Shown: positions 1-5,452 of the stretch, piece after piece
Position numbering within the stretch: position 1 is the stretch's first letter
Layout: each line of letters starts with the position of its first letter
Source: AC-37 sp035275105
Lineage (GTDB): Bacteria; Actinomycetota; Thermoleophilia; Solirubrobacterales; Thermoleophilaceae
Reading direction: 5' to 3'
DNA: 7,587 nt
Assembly (NCBI GenBank): GCA_035275105.1
Contig: DATENL010000161.1
Coordinates: 1 to 7,587, forward strand
Made by a program: the position numbers and the translations under genes
The notes under the pieces: generated by a model
The model's database searches: none
What the model was told of the DNA's origin: nothing
The model's input: the letters and a program-made list of their open reading frames with translations, nothing else

Positions 1-267
1 GCGCGACAGGGGGATGTCGCCGGTCCTGTGAACCGTCCTGCGCGGGGGCTCGTGCTCGACGACGCGCCAGTGCGTGCTCGCCTTCCAGGGCCCCAGGATC
101 GGGTTGATCTCGTCGTAGGTGGAGCCCTCCGACGCCGGCCCGTCGGTGCGTGTCACCTCGTCCGTGCCTGTCACCCATTCGGAGTACCTGGCGGTGTCGG
201 ACAGAAGCGAGAAAACGGCGGCCTGCGGAGCCGGTACGACGGCCGACGCGGTGACCTCGAAAGCCAT
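1..267 (-). CDS. SRPBCC-fold (polyketide cyclase/dehydrase-like) protein, 3' end cut off by the window
   Basis: Reading the minus strand from ATG at 267 gives 89 uninterrupted codons to the window edge, beginning MAFEVTASAVVPAPQAAVFS. The pattern is that of the SRPBCC/START-like superfamily: an opening beta strand, then a 'vpAP...VFsLLsDtarYseWv' helix-turn region (about residues 9-31), then 'eGSTYdE' (47-53) and 'GPWK..THWRVVEHEPPRR' (59-77). These folds form a deep hydrophobic ligand cavity, but the family is so varied (cyclases, lipid carriers, Hsp90 cofactors, toxins) that no substrate can be named. The start lies only 4 bp after the clpX stop, so it is very probably cotranscribed with clpX. 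I see no strong Shine-Dalgarno sequence before it, so reinitiation after clpX is likely. The C-terminal part, roughly 50-60 residues in typical members, is outside the window. The fold is well supported and the function is unknown. Confidence 0.85.
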   Translation of the reverse strand, partial: MAFEVTASAVVPAPQAAVFSLLSDTARYSEWVTGTDEVTRTDGPASEGSTYDEINPILGPWKASTHWRVVEHEPPRRTVHRTGDIPLSR

Positions 268-271
268 CGAA

Positions 272-1549
272 CTAGGCCGACTCGGCGGCCTGCGAGCCCG
301 TGTCCTCCTCGGGCGCGGCCTCGGTCACCAGGGTGGGCTTGAGGCCCTTCTCGATCGTCTCCTTGGTGACCACGCACTTCTTGACGTCGCGGCGCGAGGG
401 CAGCTCGAACTGCACGTCGAGCAGCGTCTCCTCGAGGATCGAGCGCAGGCCGCGCGCGCCGGTCTCGCGGTCGATTGCCTTGTTGGCTATCGACTCGAGC
501 GACTCGTCGGCGAAGACGAGCTCGATGCCGTCGAACTGGAAGAAGCGCTGGAACTGCTTGACGAGGGCGTTGCGCGGCTCGGTGAGGATCGTGACCAGGT
601 CGTCGCGCGTGAGCTGGTGGATCACGCTCAGCACCGGCAAGCGGCCGATGAACTCCGGGATCAGGCCGTACTCGACGAGGTCCTCGGGCAGGACGCGCTC
701 GAACAGCTCGCCCGTGTCCTTGTTGTGCTTCGAAGCCACCGACGCGCCGAAGCCGACGCCCTTGTGGCCGATGCGCCGCTCGACCACCCGGTCGAGGTCC
801 GCGAACGCGCCACCGCAGATGAACAGGACGTTGGTCGTGTCGATCGTCAGGAACTCCTGGTGCGGGTGCTTACGCCCGCCCTGCGGCGGCACCGAGGCGA
901 CGGTGCCCTCGAGGATCTTCAGGAGCGCCTGCTGCACGCCTTCGCCCGACACGTCGCGCGTGATCGACGGGTTGTCGGCCTTGCGCGCGATCTTGTCGAC
1001 CTCGTCGATGTAGATGATCCCGGTCTCGGCCTTCTTCACGTCGAAGTCCGCGGCCTGGATGAGCTTGAGCAGGATGTTCTCGACGTCCTCGCCCACGTAG
1101 CCCGCCTCGGTGAGCGCCGTGGCGTCCGCGATGGCGAACGGCACGTTCAGGATCTTGGCCAGCGTCTGGGCCAGCAGCGTCTTGCCGCAGCCGGTGGGCC
1201 CGAGCAGAAGGATGTTGGACTTCTGGAGCTCGAGGTCCTGCTCGTCCGACTGCATCATCTGGACGCGCTTGTAGTGGTTGTAGACGGCGACCGAGAGGGT
1301 GCGCTTGGCGGGCTCCTGGCCGACGACGTACTCCTGCAGGACCGAGTTGATCTCCTTCGGCTTGGGCAGGTTCTCGAGGTCGAACGTGGCCGGGCCCGTC
1401 AGCTCCTCGTCGATGATCTCGTTACAAAGATCGATGCACTCGTCGCAGATGTAGACGCCGGGGCCGGCGATCAGCTTCTTGACCTGTCGCTGTGACTTGC
1501 CGCAGAAGCTGCAGAGGAGCTGTTCGTTCGAGTCAGTCGGCCGTGCCAC
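272..1549 (-). CDS. clpX: ATP-dependent Clp protease ATP-binding subunit ClpX
   Basis: This is the AAA+ unfoldase that recognises substrates, unfolds them with ATP and feeds them into the ClpP chamber. At 425 aa it is full length. An N-terminal C4 zinc-binding domain has Cys13, Cys16, Cys35 and Cys38. Walker A is GPTGCGKT (117-124), the pore-1 loop is GYVG (150-153), Walker B is IIYIDEVD (178-185), the pore-2 RKH motif is at 226-228, the ClpP-docking loop carries VGF (265-267) where E. coli has IGF, and sensor 2 is GARGLR (364-369). The acidic, Ala/Glu-rich tail (about 411-425) is typically variable. The start is GTG with a strong GGAGG ribosome site 7 nt upstream. The next gene in this direction (SRPBCC) follows after 4 bp. 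No clpP gene is visible here, although ClpX needs ClpP for proteolysis, so ClpP must be encoded elsewhere. Identification is essentially certain. Confidence 0.98.
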   Translation of the reverse strand: MARPTDSNEQLLCSFCGKSQRQVKKLIAGPGVYICDECIDLCNEIIDEELTGPATFDLENLPKPKEINSVLQEYVVGQEPAKRTLSVAVYNHYKRVQMMQSDEQDLELQKSNILLLGPTGCGKTLLAQTLAKILNVPFAIADATALTEAGYVGEDVENILLKLIQAADFDVKKAETGIIYIDEVDKIARKADNPSITRDVSGEGVQQALLKILEGTVASVPPQGGRKHPHQEFLTIDTTNVLFICGGAFADLDRVVERRIGHKGVGFGASVASKHNKDTGELFERVLPEDLVEYGLIPEFIGRLPVLSVIHQLTRDDLVTILTEPRNALVKQFQRFFQFDGIELVFADESLESIANKAIDRETGARGLRSILEETLLDVQFELPSRRDVKKCVVTKETIEKGLKPTLVTEAAPEEDTGSQAAESA

Positions 1550-1555
1550 GCCGGT

Positions 1556-1580
1556 CCCTCCCTAGGGCCTTCATAAGGTA
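1556..1580 (-). promoter_or_regulatory. Candidate clpX -10 box and ribosome-binding site
   Basis: On the minus strand a TACCTT box (1580-1575, matching TANNNT) would place transcription start near 1568. That gives a 19-nt leader that contains GGGAGGG (1562-1556), a near-perfect Shine-Dalgarno 7 nt before the GTG of clpX. The ribosome site is seen directly and decides the start. The -10 call is inference, because no good -35 hexamer lies 16-18 bp upstream. Confidence 0.45.
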
Positions 1581-1638
1581 GCGCCGCGCGGCCGAAGAGC
1601 AGCCGGTTGTTCGAGAGCGACGCATGCCACGCTCTTTT

Positions 1639-1655
1639 TCGCCCGCTCGGGGCGA
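1639..1655. repeat. Inverted repeat TCGCCC-N5-GGGCGA upstream of clpX
   Basis: Perfect 6-bp arms (1639-1644 and 1650-1655) are separated by GCTCG. The site lies 90-106 bp upstream of the clpX start, in the 258-bp gene-free stretch between clpX and the STAS gene. It could be a regulator-binding site or a small hairpin. It does not match the HspR (HAIR) or HrcA (CIRCE) heat-shock operators as I know them, and it lacks the CGC-N5-GCG core I associate with ClgR. The function is unknown. Confidence 0.35.
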
Positions 1656-1657
1656 TT

Positions 1658-1677
1658 CCTTCAGTCGGCCTTCAGTC
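1658..1677. repeat. Tandem 9-bp direct repeat, 11-bp period, upstream of clpX
   Basis: CCTTCAGTC occurs at 1658-1666 and again at 1669-1677, an exact copy with a 2-bp gap. On the clpX strand this is GACTGAAGG-N2-GACTGAAGG. A period of 11 bp puts both copies on the same face of the helix, a layout used by dimeric response regulators. It sits directly next to the inverted repeat at 1639-1655, about 110-130 bp upstream of the clpX start. An operator role is inference. Confidence 0.4.
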
Positions 1678-1752
1678 CAGGGTGGGTGCGGCGCGCGGAC
1701 CCCCTCTGTACTGACGAGCGAAAACCGAGCGATCCAAGGACGCAGGGAGCGA

Positions 1753-1769
1753 CGCGTGCAACGCACGCG
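1753..1769 (-). terminator. Stem-loop downstream of the STAS gene
   Basis: A perfect 7-bp inverted repeat with a 3-nt loop (CGCGTGC, 3 nt, GCACGCG on either strand) lies 38 bp after the STAS gene stop. It could act as a 3'-end hairpin or terminator separating the STAS gene from clpX. There is no T-run after it on the minus strand, so it is not a classical intrinsic terminator. U-less hairpins have been proposed as terminators in actinobacteria, so the call is tentative. Confidence 0.35.
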
Positions 1770-1807
1770 AGCGACCGAGGACGCCGGAGCGCGAAGGTTT
1801 GCAGCCG

Positions 1808-2137
1808 TCAGTCGGCGTGGACGGCGAATGAGTCGGTGAGCCCCAGGATCTCCAGCAAGCGCGAGATCGAGCCGCGCACGCAGATCACCGAGAACCCGCG
1901 CTCGAGGGCACGCAGGCGCTTGGACGCGTCGAGCAGCGCGTGGGCGCCCGCCGAGTCCATGAACGTGACGTCGCAGAGGTCGACCACGACCTTGCTGTGC
2001 CCGTCCGCGATCGCACGGTCGAGCTCCGCGCGTAGGAGCGGTGCGGTCAGGAAGTCGATCTCCCGTTTTGGGACGACGACCCTGATATCCCCCAGCCGAT
2101 GCTGGGAGATGCTGAATTCTTCCTGCTGCTGGGGCAT
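1808..2137 (-). CDS. STAS-domain anti-sigma-factor antagonist (SpoIIAA/RsbV type)
   Basis: This 109-aa protein is a single STAS domain. The core 'VVVDLCDVTFMDSAGAHALL' (50-69) holds the usual DxSG-type phosphorylation site as Asp61-Ser62-Ala63-Gly64. The start of the domain is 'IRVVVPKREIDFLTAPLLRAELD' (18-40). In this family an anti-sigma kinase phosphorylates the Ser. The unphosphorylated form binds the kinase and frees a sigma factor, and a PP2C phosphatase resets the switch. No kinase, phosphatase or sigma gene is in the window, so its partners are unknown. Other roles of stand-alone STAS proteins (such as in stressosome-like complexes) are possible. ATG is preceded by AGGA with a 5-nt gap. 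The gene lies between tig and clpX on the same strand, 128 bp after tig and 258 bp before clpX, and may have its own promoter. Confidence 0.92.
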   Translation of the reverse strand: MPQQQEEFSISQHRLGDIRVVVPKREIDFLTAPLLRAELDRAIADGHSKVVVDLCDVTFMDSAGAHALLDASKRLRALERGFSVICVRGSISRLLEILGLTDSFAVHAD

Positions 2138-2142
2138 ACGAG

Positions 2143-2176
2143 TCCTGACGAGTCGGGCCTTGCTCAGCCGACCCTA
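2143..2176 (-). promoter_or_regulatory. Candidate -10 box and ribosome site of the STAS gene
   Basis: On the minus strand TAGGGT (2176-2171, preceded by TG, giving an extended -10-like TGTAGGGT) would start transcription near 2164. The 27-nt leader would contain AGGA (2146-2143), 5 nt before the ATG. I see no -35 box at normal spacing. TTGGTG lies too far off, with 21 bp between. The promoter is inference and the AGGA site is seen directly. Confidence 0.3.
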
Positions 2177-2233
2177 CACCCGACGGCGGCGGCGCGCCAC
2201 CAACTTTCGCCGCTATTTGCGAGCTAGCGCGCA

Positions 2234-2276
2234 GGGGGCGCCCGGAAGCCCCCGGTCCGGGGGGTCTACCCCCCGG
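2234..2276 (-). terminator. Tandem GC hairpins at the 3' end of tig
   Basis: A perfect 8-bp stem CCGGGGGG/CCCCCCGG (2257-2264 with 2269-2276) has a 4-nt loop, and the tig TAG stop codon lies inside that loop. A second 6-bp stem GGGGGC/GCCCCC (2234-2239 with 2248-2253) follows. The segment between them, 2249-2263, is itself a palindrome, so the stems compete. No T-run follows on the minus strand. The structure is plain in the sequence. Its action as a U-less terminator for tig is inference. Confidence 0.5.
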
Positions 2277-3672
2277 GCGTCCAGATCTGCTCGGAGCGCT
2301 CCTTCCCCTCCTTCTCGGGGGTCCAGAGCTTCTCACGCGCCTCCGCCTGCTCGGCGGGAATCGGCTTGGCGTGCTCCACGAGCAGGTCGACGACCTTGCG
2401 CATGGCGATGTCCTCGCGGAGCGCCTCGTCGCGCCCTTGGGAGCGGGCGCGGTCGAGGGCCTTCCTGAGCTCCTTCTCGGACGGGGGCTTCTGCCCGCTC
2501 GCCGCCGTGGCCGCCCGCAGCGAGTCGAGCAGCTCCTCGTCGGTGACCTCGATCGCCTCCGCCTCGGCGATCGCCGCGAGCACGCTCTCGCGGCGGAGCG
2601 CGCGCTCGGCGTCGGGCTCGGCCTCCTGTACGAGCTCCTCCTCCGTCTTGCCGGCGATCTCCAGGTACCGGTCGGGCGGTATGCCCTGCCGCTCGAGCCG
2701 CCGCCGCGTGCTCGCCCACATGTCGTGGGCCTTGGCGTGCACGAGGTCGTGGCCGACCTCGATCGTCGACGCGGCGGCCGCCGCGTCGACCACGGCCTCG
2801 CGGAACTCCGCCTCGATCTCGCGCTCGCGCGCGGCGCGGATCTTCTCGGCCATGTCCTCGCGCAGCTCGGCGAGCGTGTCGAAGCCGCCCGCCTCGGCGA
2901 GCTCGTCGTCGGCCTCCGGAAGCCGCTTCTCCTTGACCTCCTTGACGCTCGTCGCAAACACGGCCTCCTTGCCGGCGAGCCCCTCGGCGCGGTAGTCGTC
3001 GGGGAACTTGACCCGGACCTCGCGGTCCTCGTCGGCGCTCGCGCCCTCGAGCTGCTCCTCGAACCCCTCGATCAGCGAGCTCGACCCGAGCTCGAGCAGG
3101 TAGCCGCGCGCCTCGCCGCCCTCGAACGCCTCGCCGTCGATCGTGCCGAGGAAGTCGATCACCACGAAGTCGCCCCTCTGCGCGGGGCGGTCGACGTCCT
3201 CGAGCGACGCCGACTGGTCGCGCAGGCGCTCGATCTCGGCGTCGACCTCCTCGGTCGTGGCCTCCGGCTCGCGGCGACCGACCTCGAGGCCCTTGTACTC
3301 CCCGAGCTCGGCCTCCGGTCGGACGGCGACCTCGATCGTGAACTGGAGCGGCGAGCCCTTCTCGGGCAGCTCGGGCAGGTCGAGCTGGGGGTCGCCGACC
3401 GCGGCGATGCCGGCGTCCGCGACGGCCTGCTCGTACCAGCCTGGAAGCGCACGCCGCACGGCCTCGTCCAGCACCGCCTCGCGCCCGATCCGCTGCATCA
3501 CGACCTCGGGCGGGATCTTGCCCTTGCGAAAGCCGGGGATCTTCATGTCGCGGCCGATGGTGCGCGCGGCGCTGCCGAGCTCCTGCTCGAGCGCGTCGGC
3601 GGCCACCTCCACGTCCACGCGGACGCGCGAGTCGCCGAGGTCCTTCGTGTCGGTCGTCACCTGGCCTGGCAT
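2266..3672 (-). CDS. tig: Trigger factor (ribosome-associated chaperone and peptidyl-prolyl isomerase)
   Basis: Trigger factor docks on the ribosome at the tunnel exit and shields nascent chains. From the chosen ATG at 3672 the protein has 468 aa. The N-terminal ribosome-binding domain carries the signature GFRKGKIP (47-54). The FKBP-type PPIase domain runs about 162-246 ('RGDFVVIDFLGTIDGEAFEGG', 'LIEGFEEQLEGA'), followed by the helical C-terminal chaperone domain (about 247-440). The acidic/basic tail repeats WTP twice (466-468 of the longer 484-codon reading, and four residues from the end), an unusual ending. An in-frame start 16 codons further upstream would add an Arg/Gly-rich stretch without homology, so it is rejected. 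No Shine-Dalgarno is seen. A TATCGT box puts transcription start only about 3 nt before the ATG. The same strand continues to the STAS gene and clpX. Confidence 0.97.
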   Translation of the reverse strand: MPGQVTTDTKDLGDSRVRVDVEVAADALEQELGSAARTIGRDMKIPGFRKGKIPPEVVMQRIGREAVLDEAVRRALPGWYEQAVADAGIAAVGDPQLDLPELPEKGSPLQFTIEVAVRPEAELGEYKGLEVGRREPEATTEEVDAEIERLRDQSASLEDVDRPAQRGDFVVIDFLGTIDGEAFEGGEARGYLLELGSSSLIEGFEEQLEGASADEDREVRVKFPDDYRAEGLAGKEAVFATSVKEVKEKRLPEADDELAEAGGFDTLAELREDMAEKIRAAREREIEAEFREAVVDAAAAASTIEVGHDLVHAKAHDMWASTRRRLERQGIPPDRYLEIAGKTEEELVQEAEPDAERALRRESVLAAIAEAEAIEVTDEELLDSLRAATAASGQKPPSEKELRKALDRARSQGRDEALREDIAMRKVVDLLVEHAKPIPAEQAEAREKLWTPEKEGKERSEQIWTPGG

Positions 3673-3681
3673 GGCCGCGCC

Positions 3682-3691
3682 ACGATAGCGT
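3682..3691. promoter_or_regulatory. Symmetric, probably bidirectional -10 element between tig and the 51-aa gene
   Basis: The 10-mer ACGATAGCGT is nearly palindromic around a central TA (3686-3687). On the minus strand it gives TATCGT (3687-3682), which would start RNA near 3675, 3 nt before the tig ATG. On the plus strand it gives TAGCGT (3686-3691), which would start RNA near 3698, 1 nt before the GTG at 3699. Shared symmetric -10 boxes are a known source of divergent transcription. No clear -35 is seen on either side. The box is observed and its activity is inference. Confidence 0.45.
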
Positions 3692-3698
3692 CCGGACC

Positions 3699-3854
3699 GT
3701 GGCCGCCCTCCCCCGCGCACCCGCCCCGCGACGGCTCGCCGCGTGGCTCTACACCGGGCCGCTCGGGCACCTCTGGTCGATGCTCGCCGACATCGCGACG
3801 CTGTGGTCGCGCTGGGCGGTCGCGACCGTCCGCGAGCGCTACTCGAAGCGGTAG
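3699..3854 (+). CDS. Small Trp-rich protein of unknown function (51 aa)
   Basis: The plus-strand reading frame GTG...TAG encodes MAALPRAPAPRRLAAWLYTG and 31 more residues. I do not recognise a named family. Evidence for coding: about 49 of 51 third codon positions are G or C. The frame also fills the gap between tig and the nucleoside phosphorylase gene, and a TANNNT box sits at leaderless distance before the GTG. The protein has a short basic Pro/Arg/Ala N-terminus (1-12) and then a hydrophobic or amphipathic helix-prone stretch (13-44) with Trp16, Trp26, Trp36 and Trp39 and a 'TGPLGHLW' motif (19-26). It ends in a basic tail (RERYSKR). This looks like a peripheral membrane or membrane-inserting microprotein, but that is inference. 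It diverges from tig (26 bp between starts) and its last 16 bp overlap, convergently, the end of the phosphorylase gene. Confidence 0.6.
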   Translation: MAALPRAPAPRRLAAWLYTGPLGHLWSMLADIATLWSRWAVATVRERYSKR

Positions 3855-4630
3855 ATCACGCCCGGCGGAGCGGGCGCGTGCCGCGGCAGCTGCGGCAGCG
3901 CTCGCGACAGCACGGACGCGAACACCTCGGTGCTCGCCCCGATCAGGCGGATCAGCTCCTCGACCGGGGTCGGCTCGTCCTTGACGCCGTTCGCGTAGTC
4001 GGTGGCGTAGCCCAGCAGCGCGTACGGGATCTCGGCCTCGGCGGCGAGCACGGTCTCGGGGCCGGCGGTCTGGCTCACCGCGGTCACGCCGGCGGCCGCG
4101 AGCGAGCGGATCTCCGCGCGCGTGTTGAAGCGCGGCCCGTCGACGTGGCCGTAGCAGCCGCCGTCGCGGGCGGGAACGCCGGCCTCGCGCGACCCCGCGA
4201 GCAGCGCCTGCCGGACGCCGTCCGAGAACGGGTCCTCGAAGATCCAGTGTCCGCGCTCCGGCGCGCCGGGCTCGTCGTAGAGCGTGCAGAGCGAGCCGTC
4301 CGCCAGGCGGTTCGCCAGGAAGTGGAGATCGTCGAAGACGACGAGCGAGCCGAGCGGCACCGTGGGATCGACGGCTCCGCAGACCGTCACGGCGACGATC
4401 GCCTCGGCGCCCATCTGCTTGAGGGCGAGCACGTTCGCGCGGTGCGCCACGTGGTTGGAGAGGCGGGTGTGGCCCTCGCCGTGGCGCGACACGTGGAGCG
4501 CCTCGACGTCGCCGACGTCGTAGCGCGTTACGGCGACGTCCCCGTGCACCGTGATCGCGGTGTCCGCGCTGCCGGCGCCCGCGCCGGGCAGCGCGTAGGT
4601 GCCGGTCCCGGTGAGCACGCCGACCCTCAC
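3839..4630 (-). CDS. MTAP/PNP-family purine nucleoside phosphorylase
   Basis: This 263-aa protein belongs to the trimeric nucleoside phosphorylase family, which splits 5'-methylthioadenosine, methylthioinosine or purine nucleosides with phosphate into base and sugar-1-phosphate. Visible family marks are the N-terminal TGTGTY (7-12, phosphate side), SRHGEGH (48-54), the 'N.vahRANVLALK' helix (59-71), GPRFNTRAE (165-173), TAGPETVLAAE (188-198) and TDYANG (210-215). Asp211 aligns with the first base-binding Asp of MTAP, but the second (two residues later) is Ala213. The usual Met of the 'MT..PE' motif is Gln187. Base preference is therefore unclear, and an S-methyl-5'-thioinosine or 6-oxopurine enzyme is as possible as MTAP. 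The GTG start overlaps the upstream thioesterase stop as GTGA, so translation is probably coupled. The family is certain and the substrate is not. Confidence 0.9.
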   Translation of the reverse strand: MRVGVLTGTGTYALPGAGAGSADTAITVHGDVAVTRYDVGDVEALHVSRHGEGHTRLSNHVAHRANVLALKQMGAEAIVAVTVCGAVDPTVPLGSLVVFDDLHFLANRLADGSLCTLYDEPGAPERGHWIFEDPFSDGVRQALLAGSREAGVPARDGGCYGHVDGPRFNTRAEIRSLAAAGVTAVSQTAGPETVLAAEAEIPYALLGYATDYANGVKDEPTPVEELIRLIGASTEVFASVLSRALPQLPRHAPAPPGVIYRFE

Positions 4631-5037
4631 CGCGGCTCCGACCCCTCCGCGCGTCGCGGCTCCGCCAACAGGTACTGCGTGCAGCGGAACAGCGCCAGGT
4701 CCCTCCCGTCGGACTCGCGCGTGACCAGCGCGTCCCAGACCTGAGTGGTGCGGCCGCCGTGCGTGAGGGTCGCGCGGCAGCCGAGGCCGTCGCCGGCCCC
4801 CGCCGAGCGCAGGAAGTTCGACTTGAGCTCGACCGTCGTGAAGCCCGCCGCGCCCTCCGGGAGCGACGCGAGGCAGCCCATTCCGCAGCAGCTGTCGGCC
4901 AGCGTCACGACGGCGCCCGCGTGGAGGTAGTCGTTCGGCGCTAGGAACTCGGGGCGCACGTCCAACCGCGCCTCCACGCGGCCGCTCTCGATCGCCAGCA
5001 GTTCGAGCCCGAAGAGCCCGGGGAGCCGGCCGTCCAT
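4627..5037 (-). CDS. PaaI-type hotdog-fold acyl-CoA thioesterase
   Basis: This 136-aa hotdog protein hydrolyses, by family, an acyl- or arylacyl-CoA thioester. The active-site helix is 'NDYLHAGAVVTLADSCCGMG' (35-54), matching the PaaI HxGxxxxLxD pattern with Asp48 as the likely catalytic acid. It is followed by 'FTTVELKSNFLRSA' (66-79), the strand lining the CoA channel. The Cys pair in 'DSCCGMGC' is not known to be required. The ATG at 5037 is the first usable start, but the frame stays open and protein-like upstream (residues reading DPAALLAQFQNA directly before Met), with no ATG, GTG or TTG to begin it and no Shine-Dalgarno. The true N-terminus is thus uncertain. The gene lies 34 bp after the His-rich gene and overlaps the phosphorylase by 4 bp, so the three probably form one operon. 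The substrate cannot be told. Confidence 0.9.
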   Translation of the reverse strand: MDGRLPGLFGLELLAIESGRVEARLDVRPEFLAPNDYLHAGAVVTLADSCCGMGCLASLPEGAAGFTTVELKSNFLRSAGAGDGLGCRATLTHGGRTTQVWDALVTRESDGRDLALFRCTQYLLAEPRRAEGSEPR

Positions 5038-5071
5038 GGCGTTCTGGAACTGCGCGAGGAGGGCGGCTGGG

Positions 5072-5446
5072 TCAGCCGATGTGCTCGACCGCCTCGATCG
5101 CGTGGTCGAGTCCGGATACCTGGCCGGTGTGCCCGAGCGAGTCGAGGTGGTCCTGAAGGCGCTGGAAGTGGTCGTAGAGGCAGAGGCGGCGTACGTGGAT
5201 CACGGGGATCTCGTCGTGCGGCACCGTGCGCGACTCCGTCTCGCCGGTCCGGCCCGGGGCAACGAACAGATGGGTGACCTGGGTGTCGGCGTTGCCGTGC
5301 CCGAGGTAGGTGCTGTCGAGCCAGATGCCGCGGTCGCGCAGCGTCGTCGAGAGCACGAGCGCGTTGGGGCCCGCCTCCGTCAGGATCGTCTCGCTGCGGA
5401 CGGGCTGGCCGTCAAGTCGGATTCGGCAGACGATCGGCCTTCGCAT
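5072..5446 (-). CDS. His-rich protein of unknown function (124 aa)
   Basis: I do not recognise the family. Coding is supported by consistent G/C third positions, a clean ATG, and a promoter placed for a leaderless transcript. The N-terminal half looks like beta strands ('PIVCRIRLDGQPVRSETILT', 'NALVLSTTLRDRGIWLD', about 4-44). The C-terminal half is helix-prone ('HFQRLQDHLDSL', 'GLDHAIEAVEHIG', about 93-124). Nine His (50, 59, 77, 84, 93, 100, 106, 115, 122) make up about 7% of the residues, several next to Asp/Glu (PHDE, YDHF, QDH, LDHA), so metal binding is possible but unproven. No signal peptide or membrane segment is visible. It is the probable first gene of an operon with the thioesterase and the nucleoside phosphorylase. 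The context gives no sure role. Confidence 0.8.
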   Translation of the reverse strand: MRRPIVCRIRLDGQPVRSETILTEAGPNALVLSTTLRDRGIWLDSTYLGHGNADTQVTHLFVAPGRTGETESRTVPHDEIPVIHVRRLCLYDHFQRLQDHLDSLGHTGQVSGLDHAIEAVEHIG

Positions 5447-5452
5447 GCACTC

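Noticed and set aside
119..1495. Long plus-strand open frame (458 codons) opposite clpX
   Set aside because: It is the mirror of a highly conserved clpX gene in GC-rich DNA. Its product is a low-complexity Leu/Arg/Asp/Val string without any domain.
1624..1839. 71-codon plus-strand frame in the clpX upstream spacer
   Set aside because: It is Arg/Ser-rich with no G/C third-position bias expected of real genes here, has no ribosome site or -10 box, and runs into the end of the STAS gene.
1533..2957. Minus-strand 474-codon frame spanning clpX start, the STAS gene and part of tig
   Set aside because: Its Arg/Ser/Pro-rich translation is typical of an out-of-frame reading, and it crosses three well-supported genes.
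2371..3984. Long plus-strand open frame (537 codons) opposite tig
   Set aside because: It is a shadow of tig: low-complexity Leu/Arg/Val content and no motif, while the minus strand shows every trigger-factor domain.
3743..4744. Plus-strand 333-codon frame opposite the nucleoside phosphorylase
   Set aside because: It is an Arg/Val/Gly-rich shadow. The other strand carries RHG, GPRF and TDY family motifs.
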